The position numbers and the translations under genes are program-made. Shown here piece by piece: positions 8,132 to 20,379 of a stretch of 64,000 nucleotides of DNA. The stretch spans positions 42,732 to 106,731 of the forward strand of contig CALULQ010000008.1 in the NCBI GenBank assembly GCA_944321525.1, given 5' to 3'. This DNA is from an uncultured Paraprevotella sp. GTDB taxonomy: Bacteria > Bacteroidota > Bacteroidia > Bacteroidales > Bacteroidaceae. Each line of letters starts with the position of its first letter. Position 1 is the stretch's first letter. The notes beneath the pieces are model-generated. The model was not told the DNA's origin, did not search any database, and saw only the letters and a program-made list of their open reading frames with translations.

Positions 8132-10626
8132 TGAAAACGAAACTGAAGATATGCATCATGGCCCTCCTCTGCGGATGCCTGTGGACCGGCTGTTCCACCA
8201 CCAAGAACCTGCCCGAGGAGGAAGTGCTCTACACGGGCATCGAGGAAATCGACTACGGGCTGGCTGCCAAGAAGAAAGCCAAGAAAAAACGGAAAAAGCA
8301 GCAAGCGGAAGAGGGCGTCATCACCTCCTTCGCCGACGCCTACAAGGCCGTGGACAAACTGCTGTCGGAAAGAGACCTCTCCGCCCTGAAGCGGAAAGAA
8401 AAACTGACCGAGGAGCAGAAGGACTCCATCGAAGCCGCGCAACGCGTGGAGAAAGAAGCCTTCCAGACGGCCAAGGAGGAAGTGGACGCCGCCTTGGCCT
8501 ACGCCCCCAACAACTCCCTCTTCGGCAGTTCGTCGCTCCGCATCCCCTTCCCTTCCGGGCTTTGGATTTACAACGCCACCGTGGGCAAGCAGTCGCGCTT
8601 CGCCAAATGGGTGTTCGACACTTTCGCGGCCACTCCCGTGTTCATCAGCACCGTCAATCCCAAGACCCGCGCCCTCGTGGCACAAAATACACTGAGGAAC
8701 TATGGATACTTCAACGGCACGGTGGACTACGAAGTCATCCCGCAAAAGGACCCGAAAAAGGCGAAAATCAGCTACACCGTGCGCCCGCGCAACCTGTTCC
8801 GTCTCGACTCCATCGCCTACCTGCGCTTCCCCGCCGTGGGCGACAGTCTGATACGCGAGACCTTCAGGCACCGGACGCTCTTCAGCGGCGACCCGTTCAG
8901 CGTGGTGAATCTCGACGCCGAGCGCACCCGCATCTATAACATGTTCCGCAACTCTGGCTATTTCTACTACAAGCCCGAATACATCACGTTCCGTGCCGAC
9001 ACCATCCAGCGGCCGGGGTTCGTGCAACTGCAAGTAGTCCCCGCCGAAGGCATCCCCGCCGCAGCCAACAGGCGCTACCACTTGGGAAAGACAACCGTCC
9101 GGCTGTTCGGAAACGACTCCTACCAACTGACCGACACCCTGCACTTCCTGGGCTATACCTTATATTATAATGGAGGGAAAGACGGCAAGCTCCCCCTGCG
9201 CTTCGGCGCCCTGCGGCGCAACATGTTCTATCGCCGGAGCATGCTCTACAGCCAGGACATCATGAGCTTCGTGCAACAGCAACTCTCGGGAATGGACGTG
9301 TTCAGTTCGGTGAACCTGAAATACGTGCCGCGCGACACGGTGGCCGGCAACGACACGCTCGACATCGAAATCACCGCCATGCTGGACAAACCCTATGACG
9401 GGGAGTTCACCACCAAGGTCACCTCAAAGAGCAACGGACAAATCGGACCGGGACTCTCGTTCAGCATGTCCAAGCGCAACGCCTTCCGCGGAGCCGAGAA
9501 ACTGAAATTCGAAGTCCATGGCTCCTACGAATGGCAGACCAACTCCACCGTACAGGGGCGCAGTTCCGTCATCAACTCCTACGAATACGGAACCTCGCTC
9601 TCGCTCGACTATCCCCGACTGATATTCCCCGGTGCGCACAAATTCTCCCGGCGGGCCAGGACCAGCACGTCCTTCGTGCTGGATGCCACATGGATGAACC
9701 GCGCCAACTACTTCGGCATGGTGTCGCTCAGCGCCAGAATGGCCTACACCTACCAATCCCGCCCGACCATCAAGCACGAAATCGTGCCCTTCCGGTTGGA
9801 CTATGACGAACTGCTGAGCACTACGGCCACGTTCGACTCCATCATGCGCGTCAACCAAGCCCTCTATGTCAGCATGCGCGACCAGTTCGTGCCCTCCATG
9901 CGCTACACGTTCACCTACTCCAGCCCGCGCAGGGCACGCAATCCCCGCACGTTCATCTTCGAAGTGAAAGAGAGCGGCAACGTCACGTCGGGCATCTACG
10001 CCGCCTTCGGTAAACCGTTCAAGCAGAAAGACAAGAAACTCTTCAACGTGCCCTTCGCGCAATACGTCCGGCTACTCGCCGAATTCCGCGAAGAATTCCG
10101 CCTCACCCCGCGCACCAGCATCGCCACACGCATCGGGACCGGCGTGATATTCAGCTATGGCAACTCTTCGTCGGCCCCCTACAACGACCTCTTCAGCGTG
10201 GGCGGCGCCAACAGCATCCGCGCCTTCTCCGTCCGCGGAGTCGGCCCCGGCAGCTATGTCCCCGGCGCGTCGGAATACTCCTACATCGACCAGATGGGAG
10301 ATTTCAAGATAGAGATGAACGCCGAATACCGCTTCCCCATCGTCTCCATGCTCTCGGGCGCCGTGTTCCTCGACGCGGGCAACGTGTGGTTGCTGGATGC
10401 CGACAAGAACCGGCCGGGCGGCACGTTCGACATCTCGCGCATCGGCAAAGACCTGGCCTTGGGCACCGGACTGGGCATCCGCTGCGACCTGGACTTCCTC
10501 GTGCTGCGCTTCGACGTGGGAGTGGGCATACATGCTCCCTACGACACGGGCAAAAGCGGCTACTACAACATGCCCAGGTTCAAAGACAGCCTGGGCTACC
10601 ACTTCGCCGTGGGCTACCCATTCTGA
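8128..10626 (+). CDS. tamL: TamL: BamA/TamA-family outer-membrane protein with lipoprotein signal
   Basis: 832 aa. The signal peptide ends in a lipobox-like TGC at Cys22, the hallmark of the Bacteroidetes TamL variant of TamA. A basic Lys-rich stretch (residues about 49-64) follows, then POTRA-like domains (NTLRNYGYFNGTVDYEV; TRIYNMFRNSGYFYYKPEY) and a C-terminal 16-stranded Omp85 barrel with the conserved lid-loop-type motif GGANSIRAFSVRGVGPGSY. The final residue after the barrel is Phe, as expected for Bam substrates. It probably works with the upstream TamB in outer-membrane assembly. Confidence 0.92.
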   Translation: MMKTKLKICIMALLCGCLWTGCSTTKNLPEEEVLYTGIEEIDYGLAAKKKAKKKRKKQQAEEGVITSFADAYKAVDKLLSERDLSALKRKEKLTEEQKDSIEAAQRVEKEAFQTAKEEVDAALAYAPNNSLFGSSSLRIPFPSGLWIYNATVGKQSRFAKWVFDTFAATPVFISTVNPKTRALVAQNTLRNYGYFNGTVDYEVIPQKDPKKAKISYTVRPRNLFRLDSIAYLRFPAVGDSLIRETFRHRTLFSGDPFSVVNLDAERTRIYNMFRNSGYFYYKPEYITFRADTIQRPGFVQLQVVPAEGIPAAANRRYHLGKTTVRLFGNDSYQLTDTLHFLGYTLYYNGGKDGKLPLRFGALRRNMFYRRSMLYSQDIMSFVQQQLSGMDVFSSVNLKYVPRDTVAGNDTLDIEITAMLDKPYDGEFTTKVTSKSNGQIGPGLSFSMSKRNAFRGAEKLKFEVHGSYEWQTNSTVQGRSSVINSYEYGTSLSLDYPRLIFPGAHKFSRRARTSTSFVLDATWMNRANYFGMVSLSARMAYTYQSRPTIKHEIVPFRLDYDELLSTTATFDSIMRVNQALYVSMRDQFVPSMRYTFTYSSPRRARNPRTFIFEVKESGNVTSGIYAAFGKPFKQKDKKLFNVPFAQYVRLLAEFREEFRLTPRTSIATRIGTGVIFSYGNSSSAPYNDLFSVGGANSIRAFSVRGVGPGSYVPGASEYSYIDQMGDFKIEMNAEYRFPIVSMLSGAVFLDAGNVWLLDADKNRPGGTFDISRIGKDLALGTGLGIRCDLDFLVLRFDVGVGIHAPYDTGKSGYYNMPRFKDSLGYHFAVGYPF

Positions 10627-10699
10627 CGCCTGTTCCCCCAAACAGCAAGACAGGAAGAAAAAAAGAGGGAAAAAACATAAATTTATCAAATAAAAAGAC

Positions 10700-10707
10700 T
10701 ACATTTG
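10700..10707 (+). promoter_or_regulatory. -7 element for the nucleotidyltransferase gene
   Basis: TACATTTG matches the Bacteroidetes -7 consensus 41 bp upstream of the start at 10749. The -33 region is AT-rich but has no TTTG at the standard distance. Confidence 0.6.
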
Positions 10708-10748
10708 CAGCATATAAAGCAAATCTTTAACTTTTTAAACGAACTATT

Positions 10749-11660
10749 ATGAAACCTACACTTTTCTTGCTTGCTGCCGGAATGGGCAGCCGCTACGGCG
10801 GGTTGAAACAGTTGGACGGACTGGGACCGAACGGCGAAACCATCATGGACTATTCCATCTACGACGCCATCCGCGCCGGATTCGGAAAAATCGTCTTCGT
10901 CATCCGCAAAGACTTCGAAGAGCAGTTCCGCACGCAAATCCTTTCGAAATATGAAGGCAAGATTCCGGCCGAACTCGTATTCCAAAGCCTGGACGCGCTG
11001 CCGGAAGGCTTCACCTGCCCCGAAGGCCGCGTAAAGCCGTGGGGCACGAACCACGCCGTGCTCATGGGCAAGGATGTCATCAAGGAACCGTTCTGCGTCA
11101 TCAACTGCGACGACTTCTACGGCCGCGACGCCTTCGCCACCATCGGCAAGTTCCTGAGCGACCTGCCGGAAGGCAGCAAGAACACCTATGCCATGGTGGG
11201 CTTCCGCTGCTGCAACACGCTGAGCGAAAATGGCTCCGTGGCCCGTGGCATCTGCGTGTACGACGACAACCATCACCTGACCGACGTGGTGGAGCGCACT
11301 GAAATCATGCGCGTGGACGGCCCCATCTGCTACAAGGACGAAGAAGGCAAGTGGGTTCCGGTGGAAGAGAACGTGCCCGTGAGCATGAACATGTGGGGAT
11401 TCACGCCCGATTACTTCCAATACAGCGAAGAATATTTCAAGCAATTCCTGAGCGACCCAAAAAATATGGCAAACCCGAAAGCCGAATTCTTTATCCCGCT
11501 CATGGTGAACAAACTCATCAACGAAGGCACTGCCACCGTGGAAGTTCTTGACACCACCAGCAAGTGGTTCGGCGTGACCTATGCCGCCGACCGCGAAGCC
11601 ACAGTGGAAAAGATAGCCGCCCTGGTTGCTGCCGGAGAGTACCCCGAAAAGTTATTCTAA
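10749..11660 (+). CDS. Sugar-phosphate nucleotidyltransferase-like protein
   Basis: The 303-aa protein starts with the nucleotide-binding signature LLAAGMGSRYGGLKQ of the NTP_transferase (GT-A-like) superfamily, and has the metal-binding acidic motif VINCDDFYG near residue 120. It should make an NDP-sugar from an NTP and a sugar phosphate, but substrate residues cannot be assigned. It stands alone, with its own -7 element upstream and a strong hairpin terminator downstream, and lies just before the phase-variation locus with no obvious link to it. Confidence 0.85.
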   Translation: MKPTLFLLAAGMGSRYGGLKQLDGLGPNGETIMDYSIYDAIRAGFGKIVFVIRKDFEEQFRTQILSKYEGKIPAELVFQSLDALPEGFTCPEGRVKPWGTNHAVLMGKDVIKEPFCVINCDDFYGRDAFATIGKFLSDLPEGSKNTYAMVGFRCCNTLSENGSVARGICVYDDNHHLTDVVERTEIMRVDGPICYKDEEGKWVPVEENVPVSMNMWGFTPDYFQYSEEYFKQFLSDPKNMANPKAEFFIPLMVNKLINEGTATVEVLDTTSKWFGVTYAADREATVEKIAALVAAGEYPEKLF

Positions 11661-11695
11661 GCGTTGGCCAGCCGCGAGGCTGACCCCGTCATACT

Positions 11696-11742
11696 GACAT
11701 CCTTCTCGCCCCCCGAACGGAGGGCAAGAAGGATGTCTTTTT
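11696..11742 (+). terminator. Rho-independent terminator
   Basis: GACATCCTTCTCGCC (11696-11710) pairs with GGCAAGAAGGATGTC (11723-11737) with one mismatch, followed by TTTTT. It ends the nucleotidyltransferase transcript. A possible -7 box for the recombinase, TATGTTTG (11742-11749), begins in the T run. Confidence 0.88.
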
Positions 11743-11798
11743 ATGTTTGCCCAAAGATATGGGACATATCGTTCCTATACCCTAATAAACATAAATAT

Positions 11799-12881
11799 AT
11801 GACACCTAACCCTAACATTGAAGAAATGAACGACTTTGTGACTTTCATGCAACAGCAGATTCAAGAAAAAAGAGCATGCAACAAGGTGAAAACCTCTGTC
11901 AACTACCACTCGGCGCTACGCTCCTTCAACCGCTTTCTGGAAGCCAAAGGACACAGCACCCGGATTCCCTTCGAACTGCTCACCGATGAACTGGTGACCG
12001 ACTACGAAGCCTACCTGCTCCAGGAACGGGGCATCACGAAAAACAGCAGTTCCTTCTATCTCCGCGCCCTGCACGCCGTGTACAAACGGGGAGTAGACTC
12101 CTTCAGGCTGCGGCTGCCCGACCCCTTCAGCCATGCCTACACCGGAGTGGACAAGACCGACAAACGGGCCGTGAACCTCGACATCATCGTAAAGCTGATG
12201 AAATGTAACGTAATCGACACAAGGCTGGAATTCTGCCGCGACCTCTTCGTCTTTAGTTTCTTTGCCCGCGGCATCGCCTTCATCGACCTTGTGAAACTGA
12301 AGAAAGGCAACCTGGTGAACGGCAGGCTCATCTACCACCGTAGCAAAACCGGCCACCTGCTCTCCGTCAAAGTAGAAAAGAACATGCTGGCCATCATCAA
12401 CAAATACACCCGCAAGGAGGACGACTACCTCTTCCCCATCCTGAAAACAGAAACATTCACGCCTAAGGCTTATTGGAGCGCGTTGCGAATGTATAACCTG
12501 CACCTGAAGGAACTGTCTGCCAAGGCCGGCATCCACGTGAAGCTCACATCGTACGTGGCCCGCCATTCATGGGCAACGGAAGCCATGCGCCAGCATGTGC
12601 CCCTCCGCGTCATCAGTGAATCCATGGGGCATTCCAACGAGAAAACCACCTCCATCTATCTCTCTTCGCTCGACAACCGGGAAGTCGACAAGGCCACTCG
12701 TAAGATTCTTGACGCTGTGCGCAAAAAAATTAAAGGAGAAAAAGCAGGAAACGAGAAAGACAAGAAGCAGCCAACCAATTCTTATTCAATCAATTCAGTT
12801 ATTTCTTTCTATTACACCTCTACGCAAGAGGTGGATAATTTCGATGCAAATGTAGATAAAATACTTAAACCAACAAAATAA
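11799..12881 (+). CDS. Tyrosine site-specific recombinase, predicted invertase of the adjacent promoter segment
   Basis: Start taken at ATG 11799 (MTPNPNIEEMNDF), giving 360 aa. Residues about 10-110 form a SAM-like core-binding domain; residues 120-305 are the catalytic domain. Visible catalytic residues are Arg157 (FFARGIAF), Lys183 (RSKTG), Arg255-His256 (SYVARHSWAT), His278 (MGHSNEKTT) and Tyr287 (SIYLSS). This is the pattern of Bacteroidales Tsr/integrase recombinases that flip nearby promoters. The last 22 codons overlap the left inverted repeat and part of the invertible segment: in the sequenced orientation the protein ends in a 15-residue tail beginning DNFDANVDKI, while the inverted form would end right after EVE (346 aa). 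Base composition is more AT-rich than its neighbours. Confidence 0.92.
   Translation: MTPNPNIEEMNDFVTFMQQQIQEKRACNKVKTSVNYHSALRSFNRFLEAKGHSTRIPFELLTDELVTDYEAYLLQERGITKNSSSFYLRALHAVYKRGVDSFRLRLPDPFSHAYTGVDKTDKRAVNLDIIVKLMKCNVIDTRLEFCRDLFVFSFFARGIAFIDLVKLKKGNLVNGRLIYHRSKTGHLLSVKVEKNMLAIINKYTRKEDDYLFPILKTETFTPKAYWSALRMYNLHLKELSAKAGIHVKLTSYVARHSWATEAMRQHVPLRVISESMGHSNEKTTSIYLSSLDNREVDKATRKILDAVRKKIKGEKAGNEKDKKQPTNSYSINSVISFYYTSTQEVDNFDANVDKILKPTK
12815..12835. repeat. Left inverted repeat (recombination site) of the invertible segment
   Basis: This is a 21-bp sequence whose exact reverse complement occurs at 13004-13024. It has two 7-bp arms, CACCTCT and AGAGGTG, around an asymmetric 5-bp spacer ACGCA, the usual layout of a tyrosine-recombinase crossover site. 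It lies inside the 3' end of the recombinase gene. Confidence 0.95.
12847..12877 (-). promoter_or_regulatory. Invertible Bacteroidetes promoter, currently pointing left
   Basis: On the minus strand TTTG (12877-12874), a 19-bp spacer and TACATTTG (12854-12847) match the Bacteroidetes consensus fully. Transcription should begin near 12840 and run leftward, antisense into the recombinase gene. When inverted it should start near 12999 and give a 5' leader of about 95 nt for the lipoprotein gene. Confidence 0.85.
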
Positions 12882-13003
12882 TTCGCTCTTTTTTATAGAA
12901 AAAAGTAGAGAATACAAATAGAAAATGGAATAAGGAAACCTCTTTCGAGTTCAGAAAGGGGCGCTCTACCTATTATATATTAGGAGAGTGCGCCAAAAGC
13001 TAT

Positions 13004-13024
13004 TCCACCTCTTGCGTAGAGGTG
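13004..13024. repeat. Right inverted repeat (recombination site) of the invertible segment
   Basis: This is the exact 21-bp reverse complement of 12815-12835, with arms CACCTCT/AGAGGTG around spacer TGCGT. It lies 70 bp before the lipoprotein start codon. Confidence 0.95.
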
Positions 13025-13094
13025 GAGAGAAAAGACCGAGTAAAATAATAACAGTAGAGATTGGAATTACAGTTTTAACTAATTTATTTTTATT

Positions 13095-16000
13095 ATGAAA
13101 AAGAGGTTTATTAGTGTTGCTGCGTTCTGCGCATTGTTGGCTGCCCCTGTATTCGTAGGGTGCTCCGATGATTATGACGACGACATCACGAATCTGCAAA
13201 GCCAGATCGACGAGTTGAAGGGGAGCGCAGTGACTGTTGAAGAAGCTCAGGCTGCCATCACCGAAGCTGTGAACGCCTTGAAGGAGGAACTGAACACGGC
13301 CATCGGCAACAAGGCGAACAACGCCGACGTGATTGCCCTGCAGGAGAAAGTCAGTGAATTGTCCGACGCATTGAACGGCAATGCCGACGACCAGACTGTG
13401 ACCGGTTTGGTTGAACAGGTGCAGGAATTGGCGGCCCGCGTGAATGAAATCGAGGACACTTCGCTGGCCGAACTCGAAAAACAGCTGACGGAGGGTCTGG
13501 CCGACCTTCGTGCTGCTTACGAGGCTGCCGATGACGCGCTGGAAGCCAGCTTGGCCAACAAGGCTGAGGCCGACGCCGTAACCACGCTGCAAGGCCAGAT
13601 GACAACCGTGCAGGGCGACCTGCAAGGCGCATTGGCAGACTTGGCCACACTGAAGGCCGACGGCGACGCCACCGCTCTGCTGAACAAGATCAACAACTTG
13701 GTGAGCCAATACGAAGACTTGAGCAACAAGTTGGCGGAAAAGGCCAGCCAGGAAACGGTCGACGGTCTGAATGAAACTCTCAAAGACTTGAACGAAACAA
13801 TTAGCGGACTGGAAGGCCAAGTGGACGGCGTGGAAGGCAGCATCAGCGACCTCCAGGCCGATTTGCTCGAATGTGTGAACAAGACGGAACTGAGCGACCT
13901 CCAGGGCCAAATCGAAGACCTTGTTGAGGATTTGAACGCACTCCCCACCGATGCCGACGTGGCTGCAGCCATCCAAGAGAAGATCGACGAGTTGGGTGAG
14001 TTGGTGAGCGTAAACGTATTCGAGGCATATAAGAGCGAAATTAGCGAGCAGATGGGTGGTCTCACTAAGAGAATCGCTGATTGCGAAAGCCGTCTGACTA
14101 AAGTGGAGCAAATGGCTAAAGACAACGCTCAGGATATCATCGACCTGACTAATAGAATCGACGACTTGGAGGATATCCTCGCCGGATTTGAGAACAATCC
14201 CGGTGGCGACGTGTCCGAAACATTATTGGGCCAGATCATGGCTCTGACCAGCCGCCTGGATGCCATCGACACGGAGGAAACCGGCGCTTTGGCCCAACTC
14301 AATCAGAAGTATAACACCCTGAACAGCGCGGTGGCCAACATGCAGGCCAAGTTGACCGAAACGCAGCTGAACGCCTTGAACGACATCGCAGGCTGGGACA
14401 GCGAGAAGAACGGCAGCATCGTCTCTGTACTGAACAAGGTGATTGCCCTCGAAGAGGCCCTGAATGCCAAGACCGAAGAAGGCGAACCCGCATTCGATTT
14501 GACTGACATCGCTACGCAACTGGGCAACTTGCAGACTGAACTCGACGAACTCGGTCTGATGACCAAGATGATTCAGAGCATCGTGTTCGTGCCGAACTTC
14601 GAGGACAATGGCACTGAAGTGGTTTACGACAAGCGCGTTTCGTTCAAGACTCTGCAACTGGTTCAGAATCCCGGCACGATATACTCTTATTGGAAGACCA
14701 TGTCCGAGAACAAGGAACAAACGATGAAGTTCCGCATCTCTCCGGCCACGCTCACGAAGGAAGACTTCGAAAAGAACTATGACATCAGCTTCTATGGCGA
14801 ACAAGTTGCCACACGCAGCAAGCAGCCCACAGTCCTGACGAATGTCACGGTGGAAAGTTTGGAAGACGGCTTGTTGACCTTGAAAGTGACAGCCGGAGAA
14901 TCTGTAGGCGACGGCCAGAGCTACCGTGCATGGGCTCTGTCTGCAAGAATCACGCCGAAGGCTGATGTTGAGAACAATGAGAAGTACACAGATGTATTCT
15001 CCGACTACTTCGTAGTGGACAACCGTGTGGACCGCGTCAACAACATCCGCGTGGCTACCAACGTCGGTGGCCATAAGGAGATAACTTACAACGACCACAC
15101 CACTAAGTACAACTTCGCCGAAGGCCAGAAACTTTGGGGTGTTGTTAACGGCGCACCAGCCATCGACTTGGCTGCCGAATACCCCAGCATCATGGATGCC
15201 ATCACCGTGAAGTACAACCAAAGCGGTGATGACTACTACTTCGCATTCGACAACGGAACGGTGTCTTTGAAAGACAATGTAAACCAGAGCGGTATCGGCC
15301 AAGGGACAAGCGTAAGTGCCACGGTAACCGTAGCCAACTGCAACAATTCCTACACTACGCAACTCGGCTCTGTTTCCATCGTACAAGCTACTCCGGAATA
15401 TCCCGTAACAGGCGTTCAGACTGCCGGTTGGTTCGTAGGCACGACTGACAAGAAGATCTTCACGGTTTCCGGCGACCAGATCCGCGAAATCATGGAGCGC
15501 TCCAACATGACGCCGACAGCCTTCTGGGCAGCTGTGGCACAAGGAACAGCAAGCGGCATGAACGGTGATGTTTACTTCGCTGTCAACGGCCAGAGCATTG
15601 AAATCTACCAGAAGCCGGCCACGACGATTACGGGCGGACAGATTGAGTTCGTATTCGAAACGAACGAGACGGGTAATGAGTTCACGTTGAAGGCACAGAT
15701 TGCAGCCATGACGGATGCCCAGTATCCGACGCTGACCATCAACCGCGAGTCTGCCGCATGGGATGGCAACACCATTGGTCTGCTGCCGACGCTTGCAGGC
15801 AACACTATGACGCTTGTCCGCGACTTGACAACAGTCTTCAGCGATTACGCCGATCTCGTAACCGATGCTAGAGCACAAAGCGGTATGTTGTCTTGGAGAG
15901 TCCTCGACAATAACAACAACAATGTGACAGGCACTTATCTGAACGGCAATACGTTGACGATTAATCCGACCAACTACAGCGGACAGGCGTTGAGATTCGA

Positions 16001-16472
16001 GCTCGCCGTGAAGTACGACGGCAAGGAATTCATCATCGATGGCGGTTCCATCAACGTACAAGACCTGAGCGGTGCATGGAAAGTCAATGCCACTCAGACC
16101 TACGACCCGATGTCCCGCACATTGGACGGCAGCACGCTCAATACGGGCATCAATTTGGCCCAAGGCTTTGAATGGGTTGATTTCGAAGGTACTACCATGT
16201 GGAAGGACGGTAACGTAGAGGCTAATAACCCGCTGAGCAGATATGGTTTGACCCAACCGACGTTCAGAATCGTCAGCGGCGATAACCAATTCGTTGACTT
16301 GAACGGTTCTACGCTGAGCTTCAAGCAAGGCACTGAGAACAACTTCCAGACTGCACACACCATGGTAATCGAAGTTGTGGCAACTAACAGATGGGGTGAC
16401 ATTGACAACTTCAAGGGCAACAACCGCATCACGGTTACCATCCCTGCCGGAACGTACACACGCGCAGAGTGA
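13095..16472 (+). CDS. Large coiled-coil surface lipoprotein, S-layer-like, predicted phase-variable
   Basis: 1125 aa. The lipoprotein signal ends at Cys23, followed by SDDYDDD, which resembles the acidic lipoprotein export signal that sends Bacteroidetes lipoproteins to the cell surface. Residues about 30-460 are heptad-rich coiled coil (LQSQIDELKG, LQGQIEDLVEDL and similar), a possible stalk. From about 490 the protein is beta-rich with Ig/BACON-like strands and no enzyme motif. The CxDYDDDIxNLQxQID N-terminus matches the family of the phase-variable B. thetaiotaomicron S-layer lipoprotein BT1927 as I recall it. Frequent Leu TTG codons and lower GC set it apart from neighbouring genes. No promoter is seen in the 70 bp between the right repeat and the start. 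Confidence 0.85.
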   Translation: MKKRFISVAAFCALLAAPVFVGCSDDYDDDITNLQSQIDELKGSAVTVEEAQAAITEAVNALKEELNTAIGNKANNADVIALQEKVSELSDALNGNADDQTVTGLVEQVQELAARVNEIEDTSLAELEKQLTEGLADLRAAYEAADDALEASLANKAEADAVTTLQGQMTTVQGDLQGALADLATLKADGDATALLNKINNLVSQYEDLSNKLAEKASQETVDGLNETLKDLNETISGLEGQVDGVEGSISDLQADLLECVNKTELSDLQGQIEDLVEDLNALPTDADVAAAIQEKIDELGELVSVNVFEAYKSEISEQMGGLTKRIADCESRLTKVEQMAKDNAQDIIDLTNRIDDLEDILAGFENNPGGDVSETLLGQIMALTSRLDAIDTEETGALAQLNQKYNTLNSAVANMQAKLTETQLNALNDIAGWDSEKNGSIVSVLNKVIALEEALNAKTEEGEPAFDLTDIATQLGNLQTELDELGLMTKMIQSIVFVPNFEDNGTEVVYDKRVSFKTLQLVQNPGTIYSYWKTMSENKEQTMKFRISPATLTKEDFEKNYDISFYGEQVATRSKQPTVLTNVTVESLEDGLLTLKVTAGESVGDGQSYRAWALSARITPKADVENNEKYTDVFSDYFVVDNRVDRVNNIRVATNVGGHKEITYNDHTTKYNFAEGQKLWGVVNGAPAIDLAAEYPSIMDAITVKYNQSGDDYYFAFDNGTVSLKDNVNQSGIGQGTSVSATVTVANCNNSYTTQLGSVSIVQATPEYPVTGVQTAGWFVGTTDKKIFTVSGDQIREIMERSNMTPTAFWAAVAQGTASGMNGDVYFAVNGQSIEIYQKPATTITGGQIEFVFETNETGNEFTLKAQIAAMTDAQYPTLTINRESAAWDGNTIGLLPTLAGNTMTLVRDLTTVFSDYADLVTDARAQSGMLSWRVLDNNNNNVTGTYLNGNTLTINPTNYSGQALRFELAVKYDGKEFIIDGGSINVQDLSGAWKVNATQTYDPMSRTLDGSTLNTGINLAQGFEWVDFEGTTMWKDGNVEANNPLSRYGLTQPTFRIVSGDNQFVDLNGSTLSFKQGTENNFQTAHTMVIEVVATNRWGDIDNFKGNNRITVTIPAGTYTRAE

Positions 16473-16520
16473 AGGGAATTAATAAGATAGGTTGGTACTT
16501 TTATTAATTTCCATTAAGGA

Positions 16521-16558
16521 TGAGGGCACGCCGAGGTGGCGCGCCCTCATTGTTTTTT
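16521..16558 (+). terminator. Rho-independent terminator of the surface lipoprotein gene
   Basis: TGAGGGCACGCC and GGCGCGCCCTCA (16521-16549) form a 12-bp stem with one mismatch around GAGGT, followed by TTGTTTTTT. Confidence 0.9.
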
Positions 16559-16705
16559 CCGGGCACAGATGGAAAGGCATGGTGCCATCGCGCTCTGAAA
16601 AGGAAGGCGCCGGAAGGAAATGGCCGCCCTGCTCCCGGAGAGAGCGGCAAGAGGGGGGGGCAGAGAGCCTTGTCGCTCCCCGCATCTGGCCCGAGGCGCT
16701 GCGGG

Positions 16706-16785
16706 GGCGTGCTGAAGCCGGCCGCGTACTCTGCGGCAAGTACTCGAGTACTTTGCGGAAAGTACGATTCTGTACTCCGCAAGGC
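16706..16785. repeat. Nested palindromic interspersed repeat, copy 2
   Basis: The 40-bp core is at 16726-16765; its left half matches copy 1 while the right half is more diverged, and the outer right arm TACTCCGCAAGGC is kept. It lies in a 507-bp gap between convergent genes. Apart from two terminators and this repeat the gap is GC-rich sequence without a credible gene. Confidence 0.88.
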
Positions 16786-16914
16786 GTTTATCCGCCTTGC
16801 GGCTTCGGACGCCGGCCCTTCAAGGATGCGCGGCTGGGGATGAAGCCGAAGCCCGGCCTTCCGGGGAAACGGCATGCAGGGGCGGGCCTTCCGCACGAGG
16901 TGGGGAAAGGGTTC

Positions 16915-16952
16915 AAAAAAAGGGATGCGCCGGTTGGCGCATCCCTTTTTTT
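16915..16952. terminator. Bidirectional terminator, mainly for secA
   Basis: A perfect 10-bp stem GGGATGCGCC/GGCGCATCCC (16922-16945, loop GGTT) is flanked by seven A on the left and seven T on the right, so it can stop transcription on both strands. It lies 27 bp past the secA stop. Confidence 0.93.
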
Positions 16953-16979
16953 GTTCATATCAGTCTTGCCTGCGCAGGA

Positions 16980-20276
<3,297 letters not shown>

Positions 20277-20379
20277 TATATATTGTTTTGTTTCTATTCG
20301 TAAAAAAATGCAAGGCTCATGCCGACCACACGCGGCAAGCCCAATGGTTTTAAAAAAAGAGCTGGAAAGGGAGGCCCGG

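Larger units (their letters stand above)
12815..13024. other. Invertible DNA segment (phase switch)
   Basis: The 210-bp segment is bounded by perfect 21-bp inverted repeats and lies between a tyrosine recombinase and a surface lipoprotein gene. Its interior (12836-13003) is AT-rich and carries one consensus promoter on the minus strand. No TTTG occurs on the plus strand inside it, so the shown orientation is predicted OFF for the lipoprotein. An imperfect hairpin lies at 12960-12994 (GGCGC...GCGCC). After inversion the promoter -7 box would sit at 12985-12992, pointing at the start codon at 13095. Confidence 0.88.

Noticed and set aside
11742..11749. TATGTTTG as the recombinase promoter
   Set aside because: It fits the -7 consensus, but no -33 box exists and the T run of the terminator overlaps it; kept only as a possibility.
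12960..12994. Hairpin inside the invertible segment as the recombinase terminator
   Set aside because: The stem is imperfect with bulges and has no T run on the plus strand; its role is unclear.
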